From Chionoecetes opilio (taxonomy: Eukaryota; Arthropoda; Malacostraca; Decapoda; Majidae): DNA of 64,000 bases. Where the stretch lies: assembly GCA_016584305.1 (NCBI GenBank), contig JACEEZ010022558.1:886988-950987 (forward strand). Direction: 5' to 3'. Below are positions 39,508-51,399 of this stretch, one piece after another (within the stretch, counting starts at the first letter, position 1; every line of letters begins with the position of its first letter). The notes under the pieces are model-generated. The model saw only the letters and a list, made by a program, of their open reading frames with translations. It was not told the origin of the DNA and did not search any database. A program made the translations under genes and the position numbers.

Positions 39508-39720
39508 CAACCCCTTCACGCCCAGATCTTTCCTTTGCTATCAAAAATTGTATGTTGTCGAGCCATAAAATTAGGAAAAGTAGCTTAATATATCAAATGA
39601 GTTAGTGGACAAGGCTACTAAACAGGTCATATCTGTAAAACTATTGCTTATATTCACTTAAAAACGTCTAATGGTACTCAAATTACAATGGAAATTACGT
39701 TCTGGGTCTCGAGGGGTTAA
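39508..39720. mobile_element. TTAA-type MITE
   Basis: Left side GTCAA (mutated), right side TTAA. Confidence 0.84.
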
Positions 39721-39734
39721 GAGTCACTTTATGA

Positions 39735-40657
39735 TTCGTCTCAGGAAGGATCACAGACAGATTTCCAAACATATTAATACAACATTTTGATCATGCAATA
39801 AGAGTGTTTTTATCCTTTCAAACATATTTTCAGTAACATTGCAAGTCTTTTGTCATGTATAATATATATTCTTTTGAACATTATTTACCATTGACTCACA
39901 CACAAGAGTAAATATGTAGACATATAAGAGAGGAAATAACAGCAGTCTTCTCTATGGAGTCTTAATGAAGGTTCCTCCCCTAGGTGTGCAGGGTTTGTTA
40001 TTGGACACAAGACTGGAGTGGCCTATATAGGGAGCAGCAGGAGTCCCGTGCTTCCAGGGGGGACCATGGGGAGGGCTCGAGGTCCCGGCCATCAAGGTGA
40101 ACACTGCCACCCTGTTGTTCATATTTATATTATTTTTATTTATTATATTTATACTCCTACACTATACTTTTATTTCTTACTCTTATACTAGACTCTTATA
40201 TGTACTATACTCTTATTTATTATTATTTCTTTAACCCCTTGAGGCCCAGAACGTAATTTCCATTGTAATTTGGGTACCATTAGACAATTTTAGTGACTAT
40301 AAGCAATATTTTATAGCTATGACCTGTTTAATATCCTTGTCCACTAACTAACGTGGTATATTCAGTGACTTTTCGTAATGTTATGGCTGACAACAGAGGA
40401 TTTTATGTATAGCAAAGGAAAGATCTGGAGCGTGAAGGGATTAATTAAGGAATGGTATAAAGTAAGATGACCAAGAGAGAATGTGTGAGTGTAGATGATG
40501 CAATAGGTTATAGACTATAGGACGAATGAAGAATATATACATGATAAAATACTTGCAATGTTACTGAAAATATATATGTTTGAAAGGAGAAAAACACTCT
40601 TACTGTATGATCAAAATAGAGTAATATGTTTAGAAATATGTCTGTGATCCTTACTGA
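39735..40657. mobile_element. TIR element with ~125-bp ends, carrying a nested MITE
   Basis: GTCTCAGGAAGGATCACAGA to TTGCAAG at 39735-39862 is repeated as a complement at 40530-40657 (CTTGCAATGTTACTGAAAAT to TACTGAGAC). A TTAA MITE is nested at 40231-40444. The interior has one GC-rich stretch at 39975-40095. Confidence 0.75.
40231..40444. mobile_element. TTAA-flanked MITE nested in a TIR element
   Basis: TTAA on both sides. Its presence accounts for about a quarter of the host element's length. Confidence 0.86.
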
Positions 40658-40750
40658 GACCTTAGTGCAGTGGGAGGACACAGTGGCAGAATCTGTGAGA
40701 GAGAAAGGGGCGAGGGAAGAATGGGAGGGTTAGAGCATGCTAGGAGGGTA

Positions 40751-40790
40751 TGAGAGAGAGAGAGAGAGAGAGAGATTTTTTGTTTTTATC
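40751..40790. repeat. (GA)n next to ATTTTTTGTTTTTATC
   Basis: The same GA-plus-T-rich junction occurs at 58600-58642, so this is part of a dispersed element. Confidence 0.7.
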
Positions 40791-40835
40791 AATTTATGCT
40801 CAAAAACTTGGATACCATGACAGGAACCCCTTTGC

Positions 40836-41044
40836 TTTGAACCCCTTGAGCCCAGAACGTAATATCCATTGTAATTTGACTACCATTAGACGATTTTTAG
40901 TTAATATAAGCAATGTTTTTATAGATATGACTTGTTTAGTATCCTTGTCCACTAGCTAATTTGGTTTATTTAGTCACTTCGTAATTCTATGGATAACATA
41001 CGAGTTTATATAGCAAAGGAAAGATCTGGGCGTGAAGGTGTTAA
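40836..41044. mobile_element. TTAA-type MITE
   Basis: Left end TTGAACCCC (mutated), right side TTAA. Confidence 0.83.
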
Positions 41045-41111
41045 ATGGTTGTGTAGCTAGAATATGTAAGCATGTGAATACTTTCGTTTAATATATTCCC
41101 AGGTGACTAGA

Positions 41112-41270
41112 GAGACAGTCAGGTAGTTAGTGCGGAGTCAATAGGGAGCTTTAAAGGAGGCTGGATAATTTCATGGATGGGGATGAAAGGTGGATGTAGG
41201 TAGTGTAAGTAACAGGAACTACCACGTGTAGGTCGCGCGGCCTCTTGTAGCTTCCTTATTTTCTTATGAA
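41112..41270 (+). mobile_element. 5'-truncated LINE fragment
   Basis: GACAGTCAGGTAGTTAGTGC to CTTCCTTATTTTCTTATG. Confidence 0.82.
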
Positions 41271-41472
41271 TAAATGAAGACACCTGTTGCAGCTATCTCC
41301 AGGAGGAAGTTCATCTTAGCAGTGGGCGTCATGGATAGATTCTTGTTTTTGTCTCTCTCTTCAATTTTTCTTCTCCTTCCCTCCCTCCTTGCTATCTTCC
41401 TATCAATCAAAATCTATGCATCTTCTTAGCTTACCTAGTAGTCATTCCCTCCCTCCCTCATTCTTGTCTATA

Positions 41473-41847
41473 CAGGTTGAAGTTCCCAAACTCGGCAACC
41501 TCGGGACCAGCGCCGAGCCGAGTAATGGAATTTTCCGACTTTTAGAACGTAGATATATTAAGGGGAAAAAAATGGTTTGGGAGCCATAATACCAATAACA
41601 GACCAGACCTGTAGAAGTACACAAAATAACAGTGTACACAACTCTACAGTCACAACACCACTCGACAATAACAACAAACAAATCGGCGGGAGAAACCAAG
41701 CGGCCTAGTGTGGTGGCACCCAGCGGCCGACCCGGCAACTACGCGCCGGGTTTTGGGTGTTCTGCCGTGTTTTGGAAAATCCGGAACCATAGCCGAGTTT
41801 TGGGTGTTGCCGAGTCTTGGGATGCCGAGTCTGGGAACTTCAACCTG
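41473..41847. mobile_element. pogo/Tigger-like MITE, family B copy
   Basis: TA on both sides; full length with both ends intact. Confidence 0.88.
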
Positions 41848-42049
41848 TACTGCTTATCTTTTCCCATCAATTGACTTAATTTCCTCATTCCTATTGCTAG
41901 TTCTTCCTCCTGATCCCACCAACCTTCAGTCTATACTGTAGTCAGTTTGGGAAGGACACTCATGGTAGCTTAGTCCTGGCAACTCTATTTTCCCCGGTGG
42001 TCTGGGTAGCTGGGATACTTGATATTGGCGAGCATTTTATATATCACTA

Positions 42050-42261
42050 CTTTACCCCTTCATGCCCAGATATTTCCTTTGCTGTATAAAATAGTCTTGT
42101 CGAGCCATAAAAGTACGAAAAGTAACTGAATATACCAAATTAGTTAGTCTACAAGGGTACTAAACAGATCATATCTATTCAATATTGCTTATAATCCCTC
42201 AAAATCGTCTAATGGCATGCAGATTACAAAGGAAATTACGTTCTGGGCCTAAAGGGGTTAA
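42050..42261. mobile_element. TTAA-type MITE
   Basis: Left TTTA (mutated), right TTAA. Confidence 0.84.
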
Positions 42262-42408
42262 TTAAAATCACGCTTTAGAGCTTCCCAGCCCGCCGGGGAA
42301 AGTTGTCGCTGGAACTAAACCATCGTGATTGTCCTTGCCAATGGGAATACAGTCTAGTTGTTCCTATCTGATATTTTCCATTCCTATGAAGCTCCTTTTC
42401 TCATTACA

Positions 42409-42618
42409 TTAACCTCTTCATGCCCAGATCTTTCCTGGGCTACAAAAAATGGTCTTGTTAGCCATAAAATTACGAAAAGTCACTGAATATACCAATTTCT
42501 CTAGTCGACAAGGCTACTCAATGGGTCATATCTATAAAATATTGGTTGTATTCACTAAAAATTGTCTAATGGTACGCAAATGACAATGAAAATTACGTGC
42601 TGGGCCTCAAGGGGTTAA
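42409..42618. mobile_element. TTAA-flanked MITE
   Basis: TTAA on both sides, same orientation as the copy 150 bp upstream. Confidence 0.86.
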
Positions 42619-43716
42619 GTACATTACCTGACAATTAGTTAACATCATAATAATAGTGTAATACAAGCAACTTATCATCGTGGTAATCTTTCCCCTTTAT
42701 TGCAGGAAACGTAAATACTCTTGTGGGTGTGAGTGTTTATTGAGCAAGACAACAACAAGGCCCGAGTCTCATCCATGTGTGGGGGCAACACAGGACAGCC
42801 TCTGAACATCAGCCGTCTGCTCAGAGTCTCGTGCCCTGCCCAGCCACACACAGGCGGGCACCAGGCACCACCGCAGTCTGCAGTGCTGCGGCAAGCTGGT
42901 GTGCTGTACAGGTGACCACAAGACTGAGCAAAACCAGGATAACATTGTTTACAGTCATAATGATTACAGTACATTAGGTGACATCATATACTCATGCAAG
43001 TATATATGCCGTACAGTGTCACTCTCCTAACAACAGGTACACATCTTCAGTGTGGCGGAACCTTGGCCAGTCAAGGTTCCGCCACTGATGATGTGTACCT
43101 GTCTGTTGTAAGGAGAGTGACAATGTGTGGCATATGTACTTGCATAGGTATCTGATGTCACCCAATGCACTGCAATAATTATGACTGTAAACAATGTTAT
43201 CCTGGTTTTACTCAGTCTACTGCTCACCCAGCTTTCATTCAAGTGACTCCCTAATGGAGCAGCAGTTCTTCCCTCCCGCCAGTCATCCAGGAAGCTGCCA
43301 ACACACTCAAGGAGGAGAGAGGCGCTAGCGTAGCTTTGTGTATATGGTAACTTTATACATTCAATATGATGTTGTATAGTAACTTTCAGTAATACTATAC
43401 AACATTATTGAAAGTAAGATACTATACACACAAAGCTACCTAGGTCTCTCTCTCTCCTCTTTGAGAAGTGTTGGCAGCTGCCTGGGTGGCTGGCGGGAGG
43501 GAAAACACTTCTCAAAGAGGAGACACACCATTTACCATAGCTTTGTGTTTATAGTAACTGTTGTATTACATGTATGTGGGAGAATAAAGGGAAAACATGA
43601 GAAATTGATCTTGTCTTTATTACAGGAAAAACTACACTGTATTCAAGGGCAGTGAAGCTTGGGCGTGCATCGAAGGATCCTTTTGAAGATTATTCCACGA
43701 TAAACAGTTCCCGCAG

Positions 43717-43862
43717 TGACGCCGGATGACTTGCCGGCGCTCGGACGTTACCACCATGTCGCTGCAGTGTCAAGACTCTCCCTGTACACCGCTGCCTTCT
43801 GGAGAGCCTTGGCCAAGCAGCACTGCATAACACCAGAAGGCATAGAGAGGCTGAAGCAGTAA
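43717..43862 (+). CDS. Candidate terminal exon, unknown protein
   Basis: After a good acceptor (CAGTTCCCGCAG) a 48-codon frame reads PDDLPALGRYHHVAAV..., then FWRALAKQHCITPEGIERLKQ and a stop at 43860. I do not recognise the family. It lies inside the inverted-repeat complex, so it may be chance or transposon-derived. Confidence 0.25.
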
Positions 43863-44309
43863 TCTCCTGGACCACTTGGGTATTCTTCTGATGTTTGTAC
43901 CAAGACTGTGTTGCTTCAGCCCATTATAAGGCGGCGGTGGCAGTCTCTCGGCTCCTCCTTGGAAAGTAATCCCAAGCAGCCCTGGCACTCCCGTTGTTCA
44001 CAGGTAGGTGTGTGGTATCTGAAGAGAGAGATTACTTTTATGTTGTTGGTGAGAGTAATTAAGGGGTATTAATATGCTTATCTAATATGTAATAAGATTG
44101 CTATGACAGTGGCGAGTGACTGTGGTCCATCAATATCCTGAGAGAGAGAGAGAGAGAGAGAGTTTTGTGGATAGAAATTCTGTACTGCTGTGAGGAAATA
44201 AGGAAGCTGTGAGAGAGAATATTTTGTGACTGGTGTGAGTGACTGGTTTCATTAACATGCTGTGGGAGGCCATGCTGTGTTGCTGTGTGGAGAGACAAGA
44301 CAAACAGAC

Positions 44310-44402
44310 AGCCCCTTCCTTTCCCTTCACAGCCCCACAGACACCCTCCCATAGACAGCCCCTTCCTTTCCCTTCACAGCCCCACAGACACCCTCCCACA
44401 GA
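44310..44402. repeat. Two-copy ~42-bp direct repeat
   Basis: CAGCCCCTTCCTTTCCCTTC and CAGCCCCACAGACACCCTCCC occur twice. Confidence 0.85.
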
Positions 44403-44938
44403 CAGTAGAGTAATAATACACCACAAGTTTCACAATGACTTCTCAGGCTCTCTCTCTCTGATATGTTTATAGTTTCACCTGTTTATCATTGTTTTCCTTC
44501 CCCAGTTGGCTGTCTGTGCCTCCGTGTTGGCTGGCGGGAGGGAGGGAAGGAAGACATCGGGCGCTCCATCAGGGAGGCACTTGAGTGAGGAGCCCGTCAG
44601 TCAAGGTTCTGCCCCATCAGTCGTGTGCCTGTCATGAGAAGAGTGACTTGATTGTGGTGGACATACATTTACACACAGCTATAGGATGGCAGACAATGCA
44701 CTGTAATAAGTATGCCATTGTTAGAAGTACTAGTGTTAATAATGTTATCCTGGTTTTGCTCAGTCTTGTGCTCACCTGTGGAGGGATGAGACTCGGGCTT
44801 TGTTGTTGTCTGGCTCAATAAACACTCACACCCAGAAGAGTATTTCCTTGTTTCCTGCAATTAAGGGGAAAGATTACCATGATAAGTAAATTGTATAACA
44901 CTACCATGATAAGTAAATTGTATAACACTATTTTAATG

Positions 44939-45148
44939 TTAACCCCTTGAGACCCAGAACGTAATTTCCATCGTAATTTGGGTGCATTAGACGATTATTA
45001 GTGACTATAAGCAATATTTTATACATATGACCTGTTTAGTAACCTTGTCCACTAACTAATTTGGTATATTCAGTTACTTTTTGTAATTTTATGGCTCGAC
45101 AACATAATTTTTTATAGCCAAGGAAAGATCTGAGCGTGAAGGGGTTCA
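44939..45148. mobile_element. TTAA-type MITE
   Basis: Left TTAA, right TTCA. Confidence 0.84.
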
Positions 45149-45432
45149 TTCAATGTGAGTGATGTACTTAGGTAAGAATGATTACCTTGAGAACAGACCA
45201 CTGGGTGAGATGGTGGTGATGTGCCCGTCACCGCTCACAACACTGTGGCGACATTCTGCCTGTCACAGATGAAATAAAATCAATAGAAAAATGTTACATT
45301 GATATGGAAGGAAATATGTAAAGTATCCTCATTGTACACAGATAGCTAAAGTTATAGTAAAGGTTGACGTATTACATGTACCGTAGATAACACTATAGTC
45401 GCCACTGCACTAATGTCGCCGGGTGCCTTATA

Positions 45433-45754
45433 CAGCCAAATTCCCAACATCCGACCTCCAAACATCAGACTTGTCCGAACAATCGACTTTTTTCACCACC
45501 ACATTGTGTCTTGTTTTGGCCATTTATTTTACTTCGTTTGTAAAAGTTTATAGAAAACATTGATTTGTGGCTTTATTTATGCATGAATTTTACTTTCGCG
45601 TCTACCACTGGATCGGCCTTCAAGAGCTGCATCTTTTATGTTCTATACCATTTTGTCCTTACGTTTATGGTTACTGTGATATCCGAACATCCGACTATTC
45701 CAATTATCCGACCTACCTTCGGTCCCCCCAAGGTCGGATGATTAATACTTAGCT
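45433..45754. mobile_element. pogo/Tigger-like MITE, family A copy 4 (nested)
   Basis: Inserted at a TA in the left arm of the foldback MITE; both TA copies are present (CCTTATA|CAGCC and AGCTA|TATTAC). Confidence 0.87.
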
Positions 45755-45923
45755 ATATTACAAATTATAGCATCACTACAGACTTGTATGTGTCACTGAA
45801 GACAGGTACATAACAAACTACTGTACATGCCTCTTCCGTGGCACATACAAGTTTGTAGTGATGCTTTAGTGGTGAAATGCATAATATATGGCGCCTGGCG
45901 ACATAAGTGCACCGTGGCGACTA

Positions 45924-46695
45924 CAGGGAGGTCCCGTTATACGAGCATTCGGTATACGAGAATCCGATGGTACGAGATGTGTAAATTAGGGTCTATTTTC
46001 AATATACGAGATAGAAAATCCAATGATACGACATTCAAACTGGGGTGAGTAAAATTATCAAGTTTAAAATGCACGCCCTACCACTCCCGGGCTGGACAAA
46101 GGGGGATTTGGTTGACCCCAGTGAGGTCACCCCTAGCAAGCCGTGACCTGAAGGGTAATTAAGGGTATGGCACGGCCTGACCTTTAGGAGTAATTAGCAG
46201 GTGTGCGGCCCCAACCTTGGGACCGCAGTCAGGTCACCCCTAGCTAGTCGTGACCTGAAGGGTAATTAAGCATATGGCGCGGCCTGACCTTTAGGGGTAA
46301 TTAGCAGGTGTGCGGCCCCAACCTTGGGACCCCTACACTACCCTCTCTTGTATCACGCAGCGTCCCCTACATTACAACGTCTTTTTTGCTTGTTATGCAT
46401 GTTTTATGTTTAATTAATGTGCAGTTATGTTATTTTGTGTGCTATTTTCTCTTTCAGAATGCTTTTTCTACAGAATAGGTAGTACAGTGTGGGTAATATA
46501 GACGCTGTGTGTTTGTTGTGTTTGCTAGAGTTTATTTTAGCTTGAAAATGTCTTTTTTTTCTTCTTTTTTTTAATTGATGGGGTCCTGGAACCAAACCTA
46601 TATTTTACCATTAGTTATGTGTTTCGTTATACGAGATTTCGCTTTACGAGTATGTCAAGTGGAACCTAACTGCTCGTATCTTCGGGACCTCCCTG
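45924..46695. mobile_element. Tigger-like element (~770 bp, nested)
   Basis: Ends CAGGGAGGTCCCGTTATACG and the complement of CAGGGAGGTCCCGAAGATACG, TA-flanked. The interior has a two-copy ~115-bp repeat (GGTCACCCCTAGC...GGCCCCAACCTTGGGACC). No transposase frame. Confidence 0.87.
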
Positions 46696-46877
46696 TATAG
46701 TGTTATCTACGGTACAGGTACGCTCTCCCCAAAAACTTTTCCAACACCTGGACACGATGGATGGGAAAATGAATGGATCGTAGCTATAATAGTTTTCTCG
46801 GAATGGTTGGTGTTCCTGATTGTGATGACGCAATTTAAAACCTTAACACTGGCAGCTATTTGGTGCATGTCCATATA

Positions 46878-47420
46878 TTAACCCCTTCACGCCCAGATCT
46901 TTCCTTTGCTATATAAATTGTATGTTGTTAGCCATAAAATTACAATAAGTACATAACTCAATATACCAAATAAGTGAGTCGACAGGGATACTTACTACAG
47001 CTAAGTATTAATTATCCGACCTTGGGGGGACCGAAGGTAGGTCGGATAATTGGAATAGTCGGATGTTCGGATATCACAGTAACCATAAACGTAAGGACAA
47101 AATGGTATAGACCATAAAAGATGCAGCTCTTGAAGGCCGATCCAGTGGTAGACGCGAAAGTAATATTCATGCATAAATAAAGCCACAAATCAATGTTTTC
47201 TACAAACTTTAAAAAACGAAGTAAAATAAATGGCCAAAACAAGACACAATGTGGTGGTGAAAAAATTCGGTTGTTTGGACAAGTCGGATGTTTGGAGGTC
47301 GGATGTTGGGAATTTGGCTGTACTCAGGTCATATCTATAAAATGTTGCTTATATGAACTAAAAATAGTCTAATGGTACCCAAATTACAATGGAAATTACG
47401 TGCTGGGTCTCAAGGGGTTC
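46878..47420. mobile_element. TTAA-type MITE split by a family A MITE
   Basis: The two halves (46878-46995 and 47324-47420) join to the standard consensus once 46998-47320 and one TA are removed. Confidence 0.86.
46998..47320. mobile_element. pogo/Tigger-like MITE, family A copy 5 (nested)
   Basis: TA on both sides, in the middle of a TTAA-type MITE. Confidence 0.87.
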
Positions 47421-47512
47421 TTTTGCTTGAATAAGTTGTGCTGCAATATAGCTCTGTCACCTGAATGTGTATTACTCGGGTATATTATCAGTTATGGCAG
47501 TAGGCTACGGTA

Positions 47513-47633
47513 CAGTAAAACCTCGCGTATTCGGACCCTCATTATTCGGACTTTGACATTATTTGGACCTTTTTTTTTTTTTTTTTTTTTTTTTTTAGGG
47601 GTCGAAATTTCCTAGCTATATATATATAAGCCT

Positions 47634-47673
<40 letters not shown>

Positions 47674-47836
47674 GGGCCGAAATTTCCTACCTATATAGCT
47701 ATAGCTACACCTAGATTTTTTTTTTTTTTTTTTTTTTACATATCCCCCCCATATATAATCCTCCCATTATTCGGATCCTTGCATTACTCGGACCACTCCT
47801 TGGCCCAATTAGTCCGAATATGAGAGGTTTTACAGT
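47513..47836. mobile_element. CAGTAAAACCTC Tigger-like MITE with poly-T units
   Basis: CAGTAAAACCTCGCGTATTCG on the left; CGAATATGAGAGGTTTTAC on the right. The inside has two or three GGGG(T/C)CGAAATTTCCTA + poly-T units. Confidence 0.85.
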
Positions 47837-47976
47837 ATATAGTTCTTACTACATATATTGAAAACGAATGGTGTTATATTTATAGGGACAGTTTAGGTTT
47901 CAGTGAAGCAAACGCTGTAGTATATGATAGGTTTCGAGCCTGTGTTGAATTTGGCCTCGGAGATGTGATGGTGACA

Positions 47977-48225
47977 TAACAACATAAGGAAGCTACGAGA
48001 GGCTGTGAGACCTACACGTGGTAGTTCCTGTTACTTAACACTACCTACATCCACCTTTCATCCCCATGCATGAATTTATCCAGCCTCCTTTTAAAGCTCC
48101 CTATTGACTCTGCAATAACCACCTGTCTACTGAGTCCATGCCAATCATTCACCACCCTATTTGTGAACCAGTTTTTCCCTATTTCTTTTTTAAATCTACG
48201 CTTTTCCAGATTGAATCCGTGCATT
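47977..48225 (-). mobile_element. LINE fragment, interrupted by the 21-bp satellite
   Basis: Complement of the LINE 3' tail and C-terminal ORF down to CTTTTCCAGATTGAATCCGT, where homology stops at the first satellite unit. Confidence 0.85.
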
Positions 48226-50752
48226 ATTACTTGCGTGTGCAGCATTATTACGTGTGTGCAGCATTATTACTTGTGTGTGCAGCATTATTACTTGCGTGTG
48301 CAGCATTATTACTTGCGTGTGTAGCATTATTACTTGTGTGTGCAGCATTATTACTTGCGTGTGCAGCATTATTACTTGCGTGTGTAGCATTATTACTTGC
48401 GTGTGTAGCATTATTACTTGTGTGTGCAGCATTATTACTTGCGTGTGCAGCATTATTACTTGCGTGTGTAGCATTATTACTTGTGTGTGCAGCATTATTA
48501 CTTGCGTGTGCAGCATTATTACTTGCCTGTGCAGCATTATTACTTGCGTGTGTAGCATTATTACTTGTGTGTGCAGCATTATTACTTGCGTGTGCAGCAT
48601 TATTACTTGCCTGTGCAGCATTATTACTTGGGTGTGCAGCATTATTACTTGCGTGTGCAGGATTATTACTTGCCTGTGCAGCATTATTACTTGCGTGTGC
48701 AGCATTATTACTTGCGTGTGCAGCATTATTACTTGCGTGTGCAGCATTATTACTTGCGTGTGCAGCATTATTACTTGCGTGTGCAGGATTATTACTTGCC
48801 TGTGCAGCATTATTACTTGCGTGTGCAGCATTATTACTTGCCTGTGCAGCATTATTACTTGCGTGTGCAGCATTATTACTTGCCTGTGCAGCATTATTAC
48901 TTGCGTGTGCAGCATTATTACTTGCGCGTGCAGGATTATTACTTGCCTGTGCAGCATTATTACTTGCCTGTGCAGCATTATTACTTGCGTGTGCAGCATT
49001 ATTACTTGCGTGTGCAGCATTATTACTTGCCTGTGCAGCATTATTACTTGCGTGTGCAGCATTATTACTTGCGTGTGCAGCATTATTACTTGCGTGTGCA
49101 GCATTATTACTTGCCTGTGCAGCATTATTACTTGCGTGTGTAGCATTATTACTTGTGTGTGCAGCATTATTACTTGCGTGTGCAGCATTATTACTTGCCT
49201 GTGCAGCATTATTACTTGGGTGTGCAGCATTATTACTTGCGTGTGCAGGATTATTACTTGCCTGTGCAGCATTATTACTTGCGTGTGCAGCATTATTACT
49301 TGCGTGTGCAGCATTATTACTTGCGTGTGCAGCATTATTACTTGCGTGTGCAGCATTATTACTTGCGTGTGCAGGATTATTACTTGCCTGTGCAGCATTA
49401 TTACTTGCGTGTGCAGCATTATTACTTGCCTGTGCAGCATTATTACTTGCGTGTGCAGCATTATTACTTGCCTGTGCAGCATTATTACTTGCGTGTGCAG
49501 CATTATTACTTGCGCGTGCAGGATTATTACTTGCCTGTGCAGCATTATTACTTGCCTGTGCAGCATTATTACTTGCGTGTGCAGCATTATTACTTGCGTG
49601 TGCAGCATTATTACTTGCCTGTGCAGCATTATTACTTGCGTGTGCAGCATTATTACTTGCGTGTGCAGCATTATTACTTGCGTGTGCAGCATTATTACTT
49701 GCCTGTGCAGCATTATTACTTGCGTGTGCAGCATTATTACTTGCGTGTGCAGCATTATTACTTGCCTGTGCAGCATTATTACTTGCGTGTGCAGCATTAT
49801 TACTTGCGTGTGCAGCATTATTACTTGCGTGTGCAGCATTATTACTTGCGTGTGCAGCATTATTACTTGCCTGTGCAGCATTATTACTTGCCTGTGCAGC
49901 ATTATTACTTGCCTGTGCAGCATTATTACTTGCGTGTGCAGCATTATTACTTGTCTGTGCAGCATTATTACTTGCGTGTGCAGCATTATTACTTGCGTCT
50001 ACAGCATTATTACTTGCGTGTGCAGCATTATTACTTGCGTGTGCAGCATTATTACTTGCGTGTGCAGCATTATTACTTGCGTGTGCAGCATTATTACTTG
50101 CCTGTGCAGCATTATTACTTGCGTGTGCAGCATTATTACTTGCGTGCAGCATTATTACTTGCGTGTGCAGCATTATTACTTGCCTGTGCAGCATTATTAC
50201 TTGCGTGTGCAGCATTATTACTTGCGTGTGCAGCATTATTACTTGCCTGTGCAGCATTATTACTTGTGTGTGCAGCATTATTACTTGCGTGTGCAGCATT
50301 ATTACTTGCGTGTGCAGCATTATTACTTGCCTGTGCAGCATTATTACTTGCGTGTGCAGCATTATTACTTGCGTGTGCAGCATTATTACTTGCGTGTGCA
50401 GCATTATTACTTGCCTGTACAGCATTATTACTTGCCTGTGCAGCATTATTACTTGTGTGTACAGCATTATTACTTGCGTGTACAGCATTATTACTTGCGT
50501 GTGCAGCATTATTACGCCTGTGCAGCATTATTACTTGCGTGTACAGCATTATTACTTGCGTGTGCAGCATTATTACTTGCCTGTGCAGCATTATTACTTG
50601 CCTGTGCAGCATTATTACTTGCCTGTGCAGCATTATTATTTGCGTGTGCAGCATTATTACTTGCCTGTGCAGCATTATTACTTGCCTGTGCAGCATTATT
50701 ACTTGCCTGTGCAGCATTATTACTTGCCTGTGCAGCATTATTACTTGCGTGT
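48226..50752. repeat. 21-bp satellite, ~120 copies, with 588-bp higher-order repeat
   Basis: Unit CAGCATTATTACTTGCGTGTG with G/C, G/T and GGATT variants. 48565-49143 and 49153-49731 carry the same order of variants, offset 588 bp (28 units). Because 21 is a multiple of 3, several frames are open for 500-900 codons on both strands; none is a gene. Confidence 0.97.
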
Positions 50753-50769
50753 TTTTCCCTTCTCTACAG

Positions 50770-50845
50770 CAGTACAAGCGCTGCTACAAACAAGCATTGA
50801 CGCCGTGGCGAGGCGCTGCACAACGCCAGAAGATGACCAGAGAAA
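50770..50845 (+). other. Exon-like segment after the satellite
   Basis: An acceptor-like CCTTCTCTACAG precedes GC-richer sequence (GACGCCGTGGCGAGGCGCTG) that differs from its AT-rich surroundings. It shares ATPE-type coding text (AVARRCTTPEDDQ) with the candidate exon at 43717. No donor or stop-bounded frame is convincing. Confidence 0.2.
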
Positions 50846-51007
50846 TATTTTTAAAATTTCACAGTTCAGACTATTTAAATCATTGCTATTGCAGTCCTGG
50901 TTGAAATATACAATTATCCTATACAGTAATACTATGCTGACACTAATAAAATAATGTTGACGATGTATAAATGCAACTAATAATGCTGACAATATTTTTT
51001 TCTATTA

Positions 51008-51396
51008 CAGGTTGAAGTTCCCAAACTCGGCAACCTCGGGACCAGCGCCGAGCCGAGTAATGGAATTTTCCGACTTTTAGAACGTAGATATATTAAGGGG
51101 GAAAAAAGCATGAAAATCACGTTTGGACGTTTGGGAGCCATAATACCAATAACAGACCTGTAGAAGTACACAAAATAACAGTGTACACAACTCTACAGTC
51201 ACAACACCACTGAACAATAACAACAAACAAATCGGCGGGAGAAACCAAGCGGCCTAGTGTGGTGGCACCCAGCGGCCGACCCGGCAACTACGCGCCGGGT
51301 TTTGGGTGTTCTGCCGGGTTTTGGAAAATCCGGAACCACAGCCGAGTTTTGGGTGTTGCCGAGTCTTGGGATGCCGAGTTTGGGAACTTCAACCTG
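51008..51396. mobile_element. pogo/Tigger-like MITE, family B copy
   Basis: TA on both sides; full length, includes the GCATGAAAATCACGTTTGG segment missing from some copies. Confidence 0.88.
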
Positions 51397-51399
51397 TAC

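Larger units (their letters stand above)
42660..44890. mobile_element. Complex of nested inverted repeats
   Basis: The outermost arms are CGTGGTAATCTTTCCCC at about 42678 and its complement near 44865. Inside are a palindrome centred at about 43070 (GGAACCTTGGCCAGTCAAGG, arms ~170 bp) and another at about 43395 (TATACAACAT, CACACAAAGCTACC arms). A third diverged segment at 44585-44790 resembles the right arm of the first. No transposase seen. Confidence 0.7.
45379..46714. mobile_element. Foldback MITE, family D copy 3, split by two insertions
   Basis: Left arm 45379-45432, middle 45755-45923 and right end 46696-46714 together reconstruct the family D element. Two TA-flanked MITEs interrupt it. 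Confidence 0.88.

Noticed and set aside
48138..50954. Very long open frames (up to 938 codons) on both strands
   Set aside because: They are translations of a 21-bp tandem repeat; unit length divisible by 3 and absence of stops in the unit explain them.
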